NCBI GenBank assembly: GCA_004298015.1
Contig: SCSE01000001.1
Coordinates: 62,001-126,000 of the forward strand
Length of the DNA stretch: 64,000 bases
Source of the DNA: Rhodanobacter sp.
Lineage (GTDB): Bacteria > Pseudomonadota > Gammaproteobacteria > Xanthomonadales > Rhodanobacteraceae
Direction: 5' to 3'
The notes under the pieces were generated by a model. That model worked only from the letters and a program-made list of their open reading frames with translations. It had not been told where the DNA came from and ran no database searches. A program made the position numbers and the translations under genes. Within the stretch, counting starts at the first letter, position 1. Each line of letters starts with the position of its first letter. Below are positions 16,802 through 25,512 of the stretch, piece by piece.

Positions 16802-17137
16802 TCAGTCAGGCTGCATGACTGCCAGCTCGTTGCCGTGTGGATCGCGGAACTGGAAGCGACGCCCGCCGGGAAACGCGAATGTCGGGCGCACGATCTTTGC
16901 GCCGGCCGCGATCACTGCTGCCAACGCGGCCTCGAGGTCGTCCACGGCAATCACCGGCAGCGGTGCCCGGGTGGCTTCGGCGGCATCGCCTTGCAGGCCG
17001 ATATCGACGTCGCCGGTCATCGTGCAAGCGTAGGTTGGGCCGAAGCTGGTAAGGTCCCAGCCGAAGGCGCGGGTATAGAAAGTCCTGGCCGCGTCGATAT
17101 CGCTGGCCGGGAGTTCAATGAAACCGGGGCGTGCCAT
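16802..17137 (-). CDS. VOC (glyoxalase/dioxygenase-fold) protein
   Basis: 111-residue single-domain vicinal-oxygen-chelate protein: FIELPASDIDAARTFYTRAF at the front and FQFRDPHGNELAVMQPD at the end, the typical paired beta-alpha-beta-beta-beta modules. The last Glu of GNEL is the usual metal ligand. Substrate not predictable. ATG at 17135-17137 was chosen; upstream in-frame sequence has no similarity to the family. Confidence 0.88.
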   Translation of the reverse strand: MARPGFIELPASDIDAARTFYTRAFGWDLTSFGPTYACTMTGDVDIGLQGDAAEATRAPLPVIAVDDLEAALAAVIAAGAKIVRPTFAFPGGRRFQFRDPHGNELAVMQPD

Positions 17138-17177
17138 GGTCTGCCTCGCATGGGTTGGTGAATCAAGCTGGGGCAGC

Positions 17178-17612
17178 TTAGCGCAGCTTGAGTGCCAGCC
17201 ACGACAGCACGGCCAGCAGGTTGACGCCGAACCGCGCATGGGCCGGGCCGGTCAGCGCCAGGCCGAAGCCCTGGCTGCCGAGGTTCCAGTCCAGCCAGGG
17301 TCGTGCCAGATGCAGCGTGTCATAGAGGTTGAGGTAGGCGCCGCAATGCAGTGCGTAGCTGAATACCGGCGTGGCAATCAGCGGAACCTGCAGCAGTTGG
17401 GCCCAGCGCGACATCCGCACGCCTCGCTCGCTGCCATCGACCAGTTGGACCCCCGCGGCCAGCACGAAACCGAACAGCGCCAGGCCGAGCAGTGCCAGGA
17501 CGCTGCCATGGGTGCTGTGGAACGGCAGCAGGCGTCGCAACATCGCCGCTACGCCATACAGTCCCCCGGCAATTTCGAGAATGCCGATCAGGCGGAAAAG
17601 GATGTTGCGCAT
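17178..17612 (-). CDS. Small four-helix membrane protein, unknown function
   Basis: 144 residues starting MRNILFRLIGILEIAGGLYG with hydrophobic segments near 3-24, 40-60, 77-97 and 120-142. No recognised catalytic motif. It lies 40 bp before the VOC gene on the same strand, so they may be cotranscribed, and palindrome D lies just upstream. Confidence 0.7.
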   Translation of the reverse strand: MRNILFRLIGILEIAGGLYGVAAMLRRLLPFHSTHGSVLALLGLALFGFVLAAGVQLVDGSERGVRMSRWAQLLQVPLIATPVFSYALHCGAYLNLYDTLHLARPWLDWNLGSQGFGLALTGPAHARFGVNLLAVLSWLALKLR

Positions 17613-17642
17613 GCAGGACTCCGGAAAAGGAATGTGAGAATG

Positions 17643-17722
17643 GTAGGAGCGCACCCTGTGCGCGATTGCCTTTCAGGGGGGGGATTCGCCTAGAGCCATC
17701 GCGCACAGGGTGCGCTCCTACA
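17643..17722. repeat. REP-like palindrome, copy D
   Basis: Complete inverted repeat with both arms intact (GTAGGAGCGCACCCTGTGCG and its complement) around a centre with a run of eight G. It lies between srkA and the small membrane protein gene, both on -, so it may separate their transcripts. Confidence 0.9.
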
Positions 17723-17733
17723 TGAGATCCGCA

Positions 17734-18681
17734 TTATTCCAGCTCGTCGGACAGCTCGTGCAGGTCGCCGATATGCTGCTCCCACCAGCGCGATTCGGCG
17801 GCGAACGGAAACGCCGCAGGAAACGCCGGATCGTGCCAGCGTGCGGCGATCCAGCCGGCGTAGTGCAACTGGCGCATCGCGCGCAACGCCGGAATCAGCG
17901 CCAGTTCGGTGGGGTCGAAGTCGCGAAACTGCTGATAGCCATCGAGCAAGGCCTGCATCGCCCGGTCATCGCTGGCGAGCATCCACAGATCCTGCACGGC
18001 CGGGCCGCTGCGGGCGTCGTCAAGGTCGACAAAATGCGGGCCGTCGTCGGTCCACAGCACGTTGCCGGGATGGCAGTCGCCGTGCAGGCGCAACTGCCGC
18101 ACCGGACCCACAGCCTGCAGACGTCCCGCGATGGCCGCGTCGAGACGGGTGGCGGCCGCGAGATAGTGATCGCGCAGCGACGGTGGCGGCAGCGAGGAGT
18201 CGAGCACCGCGCGCATCGGCTGATGCACCATGGTGTCGTGGTCGAGCTTGCCGCGATGGATGAATGGCTGGCGCGCGCCGACCACGTGCATGCGGGCGAT
18301 CAACCGCCCCAGCCATTGCAGTTGATCGACCGACTCCAGCGCCGGGGCGCGGCCCCCGCGCCGAGGCGTCAACGCATAGCGGAAGCCCTCGTGACGCAGC
18401 AAGGTCTGGTGGCTGAACGCGAGCGGCGCGACCACCGGCAGCTCGGCGTCGGCCAGTTCCTGCGCAAACGTGTGCTCCTCGACGATCGCCGCGTCGCTCC
18501 AGCGCCCGGGCCGATAGAACTTTGCGATCACCGGCGGCTGGTCTTCGATGCCCACCTGCCATACGCGATTTTCGTAGCTGTTCAGCGCCAGCAGCCTGCC
18601 GTCCGGCCACAGTCCACACGCGTCGACGGCGTCGAGTACCCGATCCGGGCTGAGCCGCGCATACGGCGTTTCAGGATTCAT
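17734..18681 (-). CDS. srkA: Stress-response serine/threonine kinase SrkA (RdoA/YihE)
   Basis: 315 residues with the aminoglycoside-phosphotransferase-like kinase fold: N-lobe LNSYENRVWQVG and VIAKFYRPGRWS (Lys), catalytic loop LHGDCHPGNVLW and metal motif FVDLDDARSG. The N-terminal Glu-Asn and the WMLAS segment are characteristic of SrkA, which counters Cpx-linked death signals in E. coli. In E. coli srkA precedes dsbA; here the upstream neighbour is a thioesterase 82 bp away. ATG at 18679-18681 fits the family start. Confidence 0.92.
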   Translation of the reverse strand: MNPETPYARLSPDRVLDAVDACGLWPDGRLLALNSYENRVWQVGIEDQPPVIAKFYRPGRWSDAAIVEEHTFAQELADAELPVVAPLAFSHQTLLRHEGFRYALTPRRGGRAPALESVDQLQWLGRLIARMHVVGARQPFIHRGKLDHDTMVHQPMRAVLDSSLPPPSLRDHYLAAATRLDAAIAGRLQAVGPVRQLRLHGDCHPGNVLWTDDGPHFVDLDDARSGPAVQDLWMLASDDRAMQALLDGYQQFRDFDPTELALIPALRAMRQLHYAGWIAARWHDPAFPAAFPFAAESRWWEQHIGDLHELSDELE

Positions 18682-18763
18682 CGGTGCACCTTTCGTCGAA
18701 CGTTCTGCCAGTCGCGATCGCGGCTCGATCCGAGCAGGGCTCGCTGGACGCATGGGGCTGCGA

Positions 18764-19207
18764 TCACCGCGGCCCCACCACGCGCGCCGGCACCACCGCC
18801 ATGGTGATCCGCGAGACGCAGACCAGGGCACCCTGATCATTCTCGATGCGGATTTCCCAGACCTGGGTGGACCGACCCAGGTGCAGCATTCTGGCGGTGC
18901 CGGTGACCTCGCCGCTGCGGACCCCACGAACGTGGTTGGCATTGATCTCCAGGCCCACGGCAAGCTCTTTTTCCGGGTCGAGGGTGAGCATGGCGGCGCT
19001 GCTGCCGAGCGTCTCGGCCAGCACCACCGAGGCGCCGCCGTGCAGCAGGCCATAGGGCTGGTGGGTGCGATGGTCGACCGGCATGGTGCCTTGCAGCCAG
19101 TCGTCGCCGATCGCGGTGAAGCGGATATCCAGCGTCGCCATCATGGTATCGGCGCTCCACGCGTTGAGGCGCTGCAGGTCGGGGGGCTGTTTCCAGATGC
19201 TCATCAT
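18764..19207 (-). CDS. Hotdog-fold acyl-CoA thioesterase (MenI/EntH-like)
   Basis: 147 residues closely resembling E. coli YdiI/MenI: ATLDIRFTAIGDDWLQGTMP, QPYGLLHGGASVVLAETLGS with the catalytic Glu, and GLEINANHVRGVRSGEV. No menaquinone genes are in this window, so the true acyl-CoA substrate is unknown. Two adjacent ATGs (19207 and 19204) are possible; AAGGA lies upstream of both. Divergent from the flavoreductase gene, 59 bp apart. Confidence 0.88.
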   Translation of the reverse strand: MMSIWKQPPDLQRLNAWSADTMMATLDIRFTAIGDDWLQGTMPVDHRTHQPYGLLHGGASVVLAETLGSSAAMLTLDPEKELAVGLEINANHVRGVRSGEVTGTARMLHLGRSTQVWEIRIENDQGALVCVSRITMAVVPARVVGPR

Positions 19208-19266
19208 TGATTCCTTCGGGACAAGCCCGCATTGTTGTCTGCTGCGATCGCCGCGACAATGCATAC

Positions 19267-20319
19267 GTGTCCAACGTCACTCTCAAAACGTCTGGCCGCC
19301 AGTTTCCTGTGGCTGCCGGTGAAACCGTGCTGGAAGCCGCGCAGCGGGCCGGTGTGGCACTGCCGTATTCCTGCCGGGCCGGCGTCTGTGGCAGTTGCAA
19401 GGCGACCTTGCTGGAGGGGCGGTGCGCGTATCCGCGCAATCCACCGGTCGCCCTGGATGCCGGTGCGCGGGCCCGACATGCGGTGTTGCTGTGTCAGGCG
19501 GTGCCGGTTGGCGACGTACTGCTGGAGGCCCGCGAGGTAACCTCGGTACACGACGTCACCAGGCGCCAGATCGAGGTGCAGGTGACCGAAAAGTGGCAGC
19601 TGGCGCGCGAGGTGATCGGGCTGCGCCTGCAACCGTTGCCGGGTCAGGCGCGACTCAACTGGCTGCCGGGTCAGTATCTCGATGTATTGCTGGAGGATGG
19701 CAAGCGGCGGCCGTTCTCGATCGCCAACGGACCACAGGTCGACGGCATGATCGAACTGCATGTGCGGCACGTGGTCGGCGGTGGCTTCACCTCGTGGGTC
19801 AGCGACAGTTTGCAGGTCGGCGGGCGGCTGCGGATCGAGGGGCCGCTGGGCACTTTCGTGCCGCGCGAGGATTCCGAACGACCGATGGTGTTCATGGCCG
19901 GCGGTACCGGGTTCGCGCCGGTCAAGGCGATCGTGGAACACTTCATCGCGCTCGGCACCCAGCGACCGATGCAGGTGTACTGGGGCGCGCGCAGTGCCGG
20001 CGATCTCTACCTGCGGGAGCTGGCCGAGCACTGGGCGGGTGACTTGCCCGGGCTGCAGTTCCATGCCGTGGTCTCGGACCCGGAGCGGGCCGGCGGATTG
20101 CGCTGCGGGCTGGTGCACGAAGCGGTACTGGAGGATCACCCGGACCTTTCCGGCCACGATTTCTACATGAGCGGCCCGCCAGCGATGATCGATGCCGGCC
20201 ATCAGGCGTTTCTCGATGCCGGCTTGCCGGAGTCGCGGCTGTATTACGACTCGTTCGAGTACGCGCCGGACGTGCTGGCGCAGATCCTCGCGTCGCGGGC
20301 CGGTATCAACGAACGCTGA
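19267..20319 (+). CDS. [2Fe-2S] flavoprotein reductase (CDP-6-deoxyglucoseen reductase-like)
   Basis: 350 residues in two parts: an N-terminal plant-type ferredoxin (about 1-90) with cluster cysteines in PYSCRAGVCGSCKATL plus LLCQA, then a ferredoxin-reductase module with FAD motif RPFSIANGP and NAD-binding FMAGGTGFAPVKAIVE, ending YYDSFEYAPDVL. Proteins like this are commonly annotated as CDP-6-deoxy-3,4-glucoseen reductases, but no deoxysugar genes are nearby, so it is better read as a general NAD(P)H-dependent electron donor. Start GTG 19267. Confidence 0.88.
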   Translation: MSNVTLKTSGRQFPVAAGETVLEAAQRAGVALPYSCRAGVCGSCKATLLEGRCAYPRNPPVALDAGARARHAVLLCQAVPVGDVLLEAREVTSVHDVTRRQIEVQVTEKWQLAREVIGLRLQPLPGQARLNWLPGQYLDVLLEDGKRRPFSIANGPQVDGMIELHVRHVVGGGFTSWVSDSLQVGGRLRIEGPLGTFVPREDSERPMVFMAGGTGFAPVKAIVEHFIALGTQRPMQVYWGARSAGDLYLRELAEHWAGDLPGLQFHAVVSDPERAGGLRCGLVHEAVLEDHPDLSGHDFYMSGPPAMIDAGHQAFLDAGLPESRLYYDSFEYAPDVLAQILASRAGINER

Positions 20320-20356
20320 GCGGCTGCGCGGGGTCGGACCGTCGCCGCGCGCAACG

Positions 20357-20800
20357 CTACTTGTTGCCCTTGGCTACCGGCAACTGCGCCTCGCGCCAGG
20401 CCAGCATCCCGCCGCCAAGCGTATGCACGCTGCTGAAACCGGCCTTGACCAGGCGTTGCGCGGCCTTGCCGGCGGTCTGCCCGGATCGGCAAATGATCAC
20501 CACCGGCAGGTCCTTCGCCTTGGCGAGATTCTTGTTTTCCGGATCGAACTGGCTCATGGCCACGTGGCGCGCACCGGGGATGTGCGCCTTTTCAAAATTG
20601 TCGCGCGGCGAGATGTCGATCAGCAAAGGGTTGTCGCGGTTGATCAGCGCCGTCAGTCCGGCCGGCGTCAGCTCCCTGGTCTTGCTGAACAGGGTGGCCA
20701 GCTGGGTAAAGATCAGGGCCACCAGCAGGACCACGAACAACGCCGCCAGCGCCATGTGATGGCCCAGAAATTCGGGCAGCTTGTGCAGAAAATCGTTCAT
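20357..20800 (-). CDS. Membrane-anchored rhodanese-like protein (YibN-like)
   Basis: 147 residues: one N-terminal membrane helix (LAALFVVLLVALIFTQLATL) and a cytoplasmic rhodanese domain with the active Cys in VVIICRSGQTAGKAAQRL and end GGGMLAWREAQLPV. Similar to E. coli YibN, which is usually beside secB. The second ATG (20798-20800, MNDFLHK) has the better-spaced GGA, so it was chosen over one six bases upstream. It is convergent with the flavoreductase gene. Confidence 0.88.
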   Translation of the reverse strand: MNDFLHKLPEFLGHHMALAALFVVLLVALIFTQLATLFSKTRELTPAGLTALINRDNPLLIDISPRDNFEKAHIPGARHVAMSQFDPENKNLAKAKDLPVVIICRSGQTAGKAAQRLVKAGFSSVHTLGGGMLAWREAQLPVAKGNK

Positions 20801-20903
20801 CGTCATTCCACGGGCACGTTGACCGCGCCGGTTCGGGTAAACCGGGGATTATACGACCAGTAGCCAACCCGCGCGGCCGGCAGACGGTCTGGGGTCGCGC
20901 CGA

Positions 20904-21320
20904 TCAGTCCCGGGTGATGTCGGGCAGGCCGCTGGTCAGCCACCAGTGCTGATTCTTTGCATCGTAATGCCAGCTCTGGTGATCGACCACGGTGCGCTCG
21001 ACCTGAGTGTGGATATTGATCAGGCTGATGTGGACGGTCTGCTGCACGTCGTTTTCATCGACTGGAACCGGTCCGGCGCCGCTGTCGTATTCGCTGACCC
21101 GCACCTGTTTGTAACGTGCCAGGTCCAGTTTGCTCAGCGGGTGGGCGGCCCGAATCTTCGGATCGATGAACTGCGCCGCGCTCTGGAAGTCGCCCCAGCG
21201 CATGGTGCTGGCATAAGCGTTGAGTGTGGTAGTCAGCGTGTCGCTGCGTTTTTGCGTGGCGCAGCCCGCGGTAAGCAGCAACACCGACAACATGATGGCA
21301 AGGCTTGGCGTGTGCCGCAT
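20904..21320 (-). CDS. Predicted lipoprotein, unknown function
   Basis: 138 residues. Signal peptide and lipobox LSVLLLTAGC predict lipid modification at Cys19, and ATQ after it favours outer-membrane sorting. The mature part begins with LNAYASTMRWGDFQSAAQFI and contains YKQVRVSEYD and WHYDAKNQHWWLTSGLP, a cystatin/NTF2-like small fold often encoded near core genes in Xanthomonadales. No catalytic motif seen. Confidence 0.8.
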   Translation of the reverse strand: MRHTPSLAIMLSVLLLTAGCATQKRSDTLTTTLNAYASTMRWGDFQSAAQFIDPKIRAAHPLSKLDLARYKQVRVSEYDSGAGPVPVDENDVQQTVHISLINIHTQVERTVVDHQSWHYDAKNQHWWLTSGLPDITRD

Positions 21321-21385
21321 GAAGGACTCCCACCGAATGGACGAGCCCCATTCTGCCGCAAGCGACCGCCGGCGTCTGCCGCCGC

Positions 21386-21856
21386 TCAGGTGCGCCGTTT
21401 GGCGACAAACCGCGCACTGAGGGTGGCGGCAGGCTGGCCTTCGCTGCCGAGGATCACGCTGGTGACCTCGATGCGCGCTCTGCCGCGGGTGTCGAGCGTG
21501 CGCAGAAAGGTATCCCAGTCGGCCTGCTCAGCCAGTCGTGACTCGCTGCGGAAATCCTTCCATAGCGGCGCCAGATAGCGCACGCTGGACTCGGCCACGA
21601 ACACGTCGCAATCCTCGCCGCGCCGCCGCAGGCCCAATTCGACGAGGGCCCAGCCGCTGAGCGTCATCAGGCTGACCAGACTGCCGCCGAATGCGCAGCC
21701 CTTGTCGTTGACGTTGGGCGGTAACGGTGCGCGCAGGCACAGCATGTCGTCTGTTTCGCCATCCAGTTGCAGGTCCATCGCATCCGCCAGCGGAATCTCG
21801 TCGCGAATGAAGCGAATCAGTTGCTGCGCCTGTGACGGGGCGGCGGTGGTTGTCAT
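21386..21856 (-). CDS. YiiD C-terminal-type thioesterase
   Basis: 156 residues of hotdog fold matching the thioesterase half of E. coli YiiD (FabY): FIRDEIPLADAMDLQL, LPPNVNDKGCAFGGSLVSLM (with the conserved Asn-Asp pair) and GWALVELGLRRRG. The acetyltransferase half of YiiD is absent. Possible acyl-ACP or acyl-CoA substrate. It diverges from hemD, 83 bp between starts. Confidence 0.82.
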   Translation of the reverse strand: MTTTAAPSQAQQLIRFIRDEIPLADAMDLQLDGETDDMLCLRAPLPPNVNDKGCAFGGSLVSLMTLSGWALVELGLRRRGEDCDVFVAESSVRYLAPLWKDFRSESRLAEQADWDTFLRTLDTRGRARIEVTSVILGSEGQPAATLSARFVAKRRT

Positions 21857-21939
21857 GTGGTGGTATCCAGGGTGAGAAAGCCATTCACAAGTGTAGGACG
21901 CGCATTACACTTACGGCCACGACCGCAAATGGATGCAGC

Positions 21940-22716
21940 ATGCAGGTGCGAGGGCCATTTCGAACCAGTGCCCAGGGGTTGCGCGGGCGCACGCTGGTGG
22001 TCACGCGCCCGGTCGGCAGCGCCGCCGCGCTCGCACGCAGGATACGCAGGTGCGGCGGTGTCCCGTTGCTGCTGCCGGGACTGGCCTTGCGCCGGGTGGC
22101 GGACCAGGACACCGCCTGTAGCGGCTTGCTCGCGGCGCTGAGCGACGAGCTGCTGATCTTCAGCAGCCCGGCAGCGGTGCGCTTTGCCGCGGCGCTGACG
22201 CCGTTGCGAACGCTGGCAACGGTATTGGCGGTGGGTCAGGGCACCGCCCAGGCCTTGCGGCGGTCTGGTGTGGCGGCGGTCTGGACACCGTCGCGGCAAG
22301 ACAGCGAGGGACTGCTGACTCATCCACTGTTGCAGTCGCCAGGGGGGCACCGGATCAGCGTGATTGGCGCGCCGGGCGGTCGCGGATTGCTGCGCGCACA
22401 GTTGGAGCAACACGGTGCGCAGGTGCGCGAAGTGCATGTATACCGTCGTGAGCCACCCCGTCTGGATCGCCGCCACGTCGAGAAGGTGATCGCATTGCCG
22501 GCCTCCGCGGTGCTGTTGCTGTCCAGCCGTGAAGCGTTGCAGAACCTGTTGCAGCTGCTGCCGGCCGCAGCCTTGCAACGGCTGCGCTCGAGTACCGTCG
22601 TGGTCAGCAGCGAGCGGCTCGCCGTGGCCGTGGCCGAGGCCGGCTTCTCCCGCCGGCTGCTGGCTACCTCCGCACTGTCGGCGGACCTGCTGGATGCCGC
22701 AATGAGGGTGAAATGA
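21940..22716 (+). CDS. hemD: Uroporphyrinogen-III synthase
   Basis: Closes and inverts hydroxymethylbilane to uroporphyrinogen III. 258 residues; sequence conservation in HemD is low, but TLVVTRPVGSAAALARRI, LLIFSSPAAVRFAA, VLAVGQGTAQALRRSGV and VLLLSSREALQNLLQLL match the two-lobed fold, and the position directly ahead of hemX and hemY supports it. Start ATG 21940. hemC is not in the window. Confidence 0.9.
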   Translation: MQVRGPFRTSAQGLRGRTLVVTRPVGSAAALARRIRRCGGVPLLLPGLALRRVADQDTACSGLLAALSDELLIFSSPAAVRFAAALTPLRTLATVLAVGQGTAQALRRSGVAAVWTPSRQDSEGLLTHPLLQSPGGHRISVIGAPGGRGLLRAQLEQHGAQVREVHVYRREPPRLDRRHVEKVIALPASAVLLLSSREALQNLLQLLPAAALQRLRSSTVVVSSERLAVAVAEAGFSRRLLATSALSADLLDAAMRVK

Positions 22717-22752
22717 GGCGGGTTTCACCGTGCCTGCGTCTAACCGGCGAAT

Positions 22753-22904
22753 GGACTACTGGCGGCCGGTGGTCGAGGTGGGAATTCGGCGCTGCAAGGA
22801 CAGGCAACGACGGTTCGCCGCTCCATCGTGATTCCATGGACCAGGACGCGGCGGAAACCAGGGACGCACAGGCGGTTTCGCCGACCGGCCAACCAAAGTC
22901 CGCC
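22753..22904 (-). repeat. Dispersed inverted-repeat element, family 2, copy 1
   Basis: About 152 bp, collinear with copies at 25353 and 45617. Shared blocks include TTCGCCG, GATTCC(A/C)TGG(A/G)CCA, GGCGGAAACCAGGG and ACCAAAGTCCG. It lies in the 207-bp gap between hemD and hemX, interrupting an otherwise tight operon. Confidence 0.8.
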
Positions 22905-22923
22905 AGGCTGGTAGCATGAGCAC

Positions 22924-24078
22924 ATGAGCGAGAACGACCAGCCCCACGAACCTGTCGCCGCCGACCCCGTCGTGGTCGACTCCGGTTCGGGCAAGCCACG
23001 CCGCCCTAAACCGGCGAACCCTGCCTCACGCCCGCGTGGTGGCGGAAGTCGGGCATTGGCGCTGCTGCTGTCGTTGATCGCCGTGATGATGTCCGGCTAT
23101 GTGGGCTGGCGCCAGTGGCAACAGGCCCGCAGCAGCGTCGCCGATGACCAGACCCTGGTCACGCTGCAACAGCGCGTGCAGAACCTGGAGACCACGTTGA
23201 CTGGCGTCAGCGACGGACGCGCCAGTCTGAATCAGCGCCTCAACGATGCCGACCAGGTCAACCGATCGTTGCGCGAGCAACTGCTGGACCAGGCCGAGCG
23301 CACGCGCCATCTTGAGGATGCGGTGGCGCGACTTGCCGAAAAGAGCCGTTCCGGGCATGACGCGATGCTGCTGGATGAAACCGAATCGTTGCTGCGCATG
23401 GGTGCCGAACGCTACACGCTGTTCCATGACGCGCAAGGTGCGGCGGCGGCGTATGCGTTGGCCGATCAGACGCTGGCAGCAGTCAACGATGGCATCTATT
23501 CGGGCGTGCGCCAGAACATCGAGGACGAACGTACAGCCTTGATGAAGAGCCAGCCACTCAGCCAGGCCAGCGCGCTGCAGCGTTTGTCGGAGTTGCGCGC
23601 CGCCATGGCTACGTTGCCGCTCAAGCCCCTCGATCGACCTGGCAATGCTGAGTCGGGCATGTGGTCGCGGATCGGCCGTGCGCTGGCCGGGGTGATCAAG
23701 GTGCAGCGCGACCATGGCACATCGTTGACACCCGACGATGCGCGCCTGACCCGTGAGCTGTTGTCGCTCGATCTGGCGCAAGCGCAGGCCGCGTTGCTGG
23801 CACGTGACAGCCAGGCTTATGCGGCAGCACTTCAGCAGGCGCAGGCTGGTCTTGCGGCCGGCTTCGATGACCGGGCGACGGCAGTTCAGGCGGCACAGGC
23901 CACGCTCAAGCAGCTGCCGGCGGCCCTACCGCCGAATGCCTCGGTACACTTGGGTGCTGCGTTGAGCGAGCTGCGCAACCTGCGTGCATTGCATGCGCTG
24001 AAGCCAGCCGCTGGCTCGGTTCCTGCTCCTGCGGCAACTGCGGCGCACCCGGCCACGGCGGGTGGAGTCAGGCGATGA
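22924..24078 (+). CDS. hemX: HemX family membrane protein
   Basis: 384 residues. A disordered Pro/Arg-rich N-terminus, one membrane helix (about 43-62, ALALLLSLIAVMMSGYVGW), a coiled coil (about 72-140, VTLQQRVQNLETTL) and a helical periplasmic domain. This is the non-catalytic HemX found between hemD and hemY in gammaproteobacteria; although often labelled uroporphyrinogen methyltransferase, no SAM-binding motif is seen. Its stop overlaps hemY by 4 bp. Confidence 0.92.
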   Translation: MSENDQPHEPVAADPVVVDSGSGKPRRPKPANPASRPRGGGSRALALLLSLIAVMMSGYVGWRQWQQARSSVADDQTLVTLQQRVQNLETTLTGVSDGRASLNQRLNDADQVNRSLREQLLDQAERTRHLEDAVARLAEKSRSGHDAMLLDETESLLRMGAERYTLFHDAQGAAAAYALADQTLAAVNDGIYSGVRQNIEDERTALMKSQPLSQASALQRLSELRAAMATLPLKPLDRPGNAESGMWSRIGRALAGVIKVQRDHGTSLTPDDARLTRELLSLDLAQAQAALLARDSQAYAAALQQAQAGLAAGFDDRATAVQAAQATLKQLPAALPPNASVHLGAALSELRNLRALHALKPAAGSVPAPAATAAHPATAGGVRR

Positions 24079-25331
24079 GGTTGTGGCGCTGGATGCTCTT
24101 GCTGGTTATCGTCGCGGCGTTGGCGGCGTTCGGCTGGCATTGGGTGGCCGAAGATCCGGGCTATGTGCTGCTGCGGCTGCGCGGCTGGAAGGTGGAAACC
24201 ACGGTGGTCGCGGCCGTGCTGATCCTGCTGTTCGGCTGGGCGCTGCTGACCGTGCTGTGGCGGTTGCTGAGCTGGCCGTTCGGTGCGGTGTCGCGGCGCC
24301 ACCGGCGGGTCGGTCAACAGCGCATGAGCGATGGTGTGATTGCCTTGATTACCGGCCGTCATGCCGACGCCGAACGCGATCTCGGCCGGGCGTCCCGGCT
24401 CGAGCATCTGCGTGCTCCGGCCTTGCTGGCCGCTGCCGAAGCTGCCTGCCGGCGGGGCGAATACACGCGCGCACTGGAAACGCTGGACCAGGCCTCGCCC
24501 TGGGCGCCGCAGGCTGCCCGCGTATTGCGAGCCCGCGTATTGCGACGTGAAGGACGGCCCAGCGACGCGGTGGCCTTGCTCGCAGCCGACGCGGACAAGG
24601 GGCAGCTGAGCCCTGCCGGTTGGCGCGAGCTGGCCCTGTCGGGATTGGCCAGCGGTGACCTGGTGCGCGCGCGTGCGGCACTGGACCCGCTGCGAAAAAG
24701 TGCTGCCTTTGGCAGCCGCGCGCATGTTGCACTCGAGGCGGAGATCCTGGTGGCGTCGATCGATGCGGCGGCCGATGGCGTTGCCCTCAACACGCTGTGG
24801 GCAAAGTTGCCCAAGGTGCAGCGGCGGTTGCCTGTGGCCGTCGATGCCTATGCTCGCCGGGCGGCGGCATTCGGCCTGATCCTGCCGGCGATGGACGAAC
24901 TGGAGTCGGCGCTGCGCCGCGACTGGTCGCCGCTGTTGATTGCGACCTACGGCGCGCTTGGCAGCGAGGATATCGAGGCCCGTCTGCGCCGTGCCGAGGG
25001 ATGGCTTGACGCCCATCCGAACGATGCTGCCCTGCTGCTCACCCTGGGCCGCCTTGCGGTGCGATTGAAGCTATGGGGCAAGGCGCACCAGTTCCTCGAG
25101 CGCTCGCTGGCGCTGGCACCGACGACGGCGGCATGGGAAGTTCTTGGCGATGCCTTCGCCGGTGAGGGTGATGCCGGGCAGGCACAGCGCTGTTACCGCA
25201 ACGCGCTGGCGTTGGGCCGTGGTGAGGCGGTGCTGCCGGTATTGACCCGGTCACAGGGGCGGGGCATCGACACCCGTCCGATGGCGATCGAGGATCGTGA
25301 CCAGCATGGCCTGCCGCGCCTGCGCGAGTGA
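24075..25331 (+). CDS. hemY: HemY, TPR membrane protein of the heme operon
   Basis: 418 residues: two N-terminal membrane helices (about 5-24 and 42-66), then a cytoplasmic array of TPR-like helix pairs, for example RVLRARVLRREGRPSDAVAL and GRLAVRLKLWGKAHQFLERS. The HemY_N stretch DPGYVLLRLRGWKVETT is clear. This proteobacterial HemY is distinct from the Bacillus oxidase of that name; its role in heme synthesis is inferred from operon position. Confidence 0.93.
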   Translation: MRLWRWMLLLVIVAALAAFGWHWVAEDPGYVLLRLRGWKVETTVVAAVLILLFGWALLTVLWRLLSWPFGAVSRRHRRVGQQRMSDGVIALITGRHADAERDLGRASRLEHLRAPALLAAAEAACRRGEYTRALETLDQASPWAPQAARVLRARVLRREGRPSDAVALLAADADKGQLSPAGWRELALSGLASGDLVRARAALDPLRKSAAFGSRAHVALEAEILVASIDAAADGVALNTLWAKLPKVQRRLPVAVDAYARRAAAFGLILPAMDELESALRRDWSPLLIATYGALGSEDIEARLRRAEGWLDAHPNDAALLLTLGRLAVRLKLWGKAHQFLERSLALAPTTAAWEVLGDAFAGEGDAGQAQRCYRNALALGRGEAVLPVLTRSQGRGIDTRPMAIEDRDQHGLPRLRE

Positions 25332-25352
25332 GCTTGCTCTCGGGAGATGGTA

Positions 25353-25490
25353 GGACTTTGCTCGGCCGGCCTGCGAATTCGCCTGCGCGGTCCCTGTTCC
25401 CGCCGCTTCTTGCGCGATAGAACCACGATGGGCCGGGCGAGTTGCGATTGTCTGTCCTCGTGCAGCCGGATTCTCGCCTCGACCGCCACC
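25353..25490 (+). repeat. Dispersed inverted-repeat element, family 2, copy 2
   Basis: Opposite orientation to copies 1 and 3. Begins GGACTTTGCTCGGCCGGC and shares ACCACGATGG, TGTCTGTCCT and TCTCGCCTCGACC-type blocks with the complement of copy 1. It fills the gap between the convergent 3' ends of hemY and the small membrane-protein gene. Confidence 0.75.
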
Positions 25491-25512
25491 CGGTCGCTTC
25501 CGGGAATCCTGC

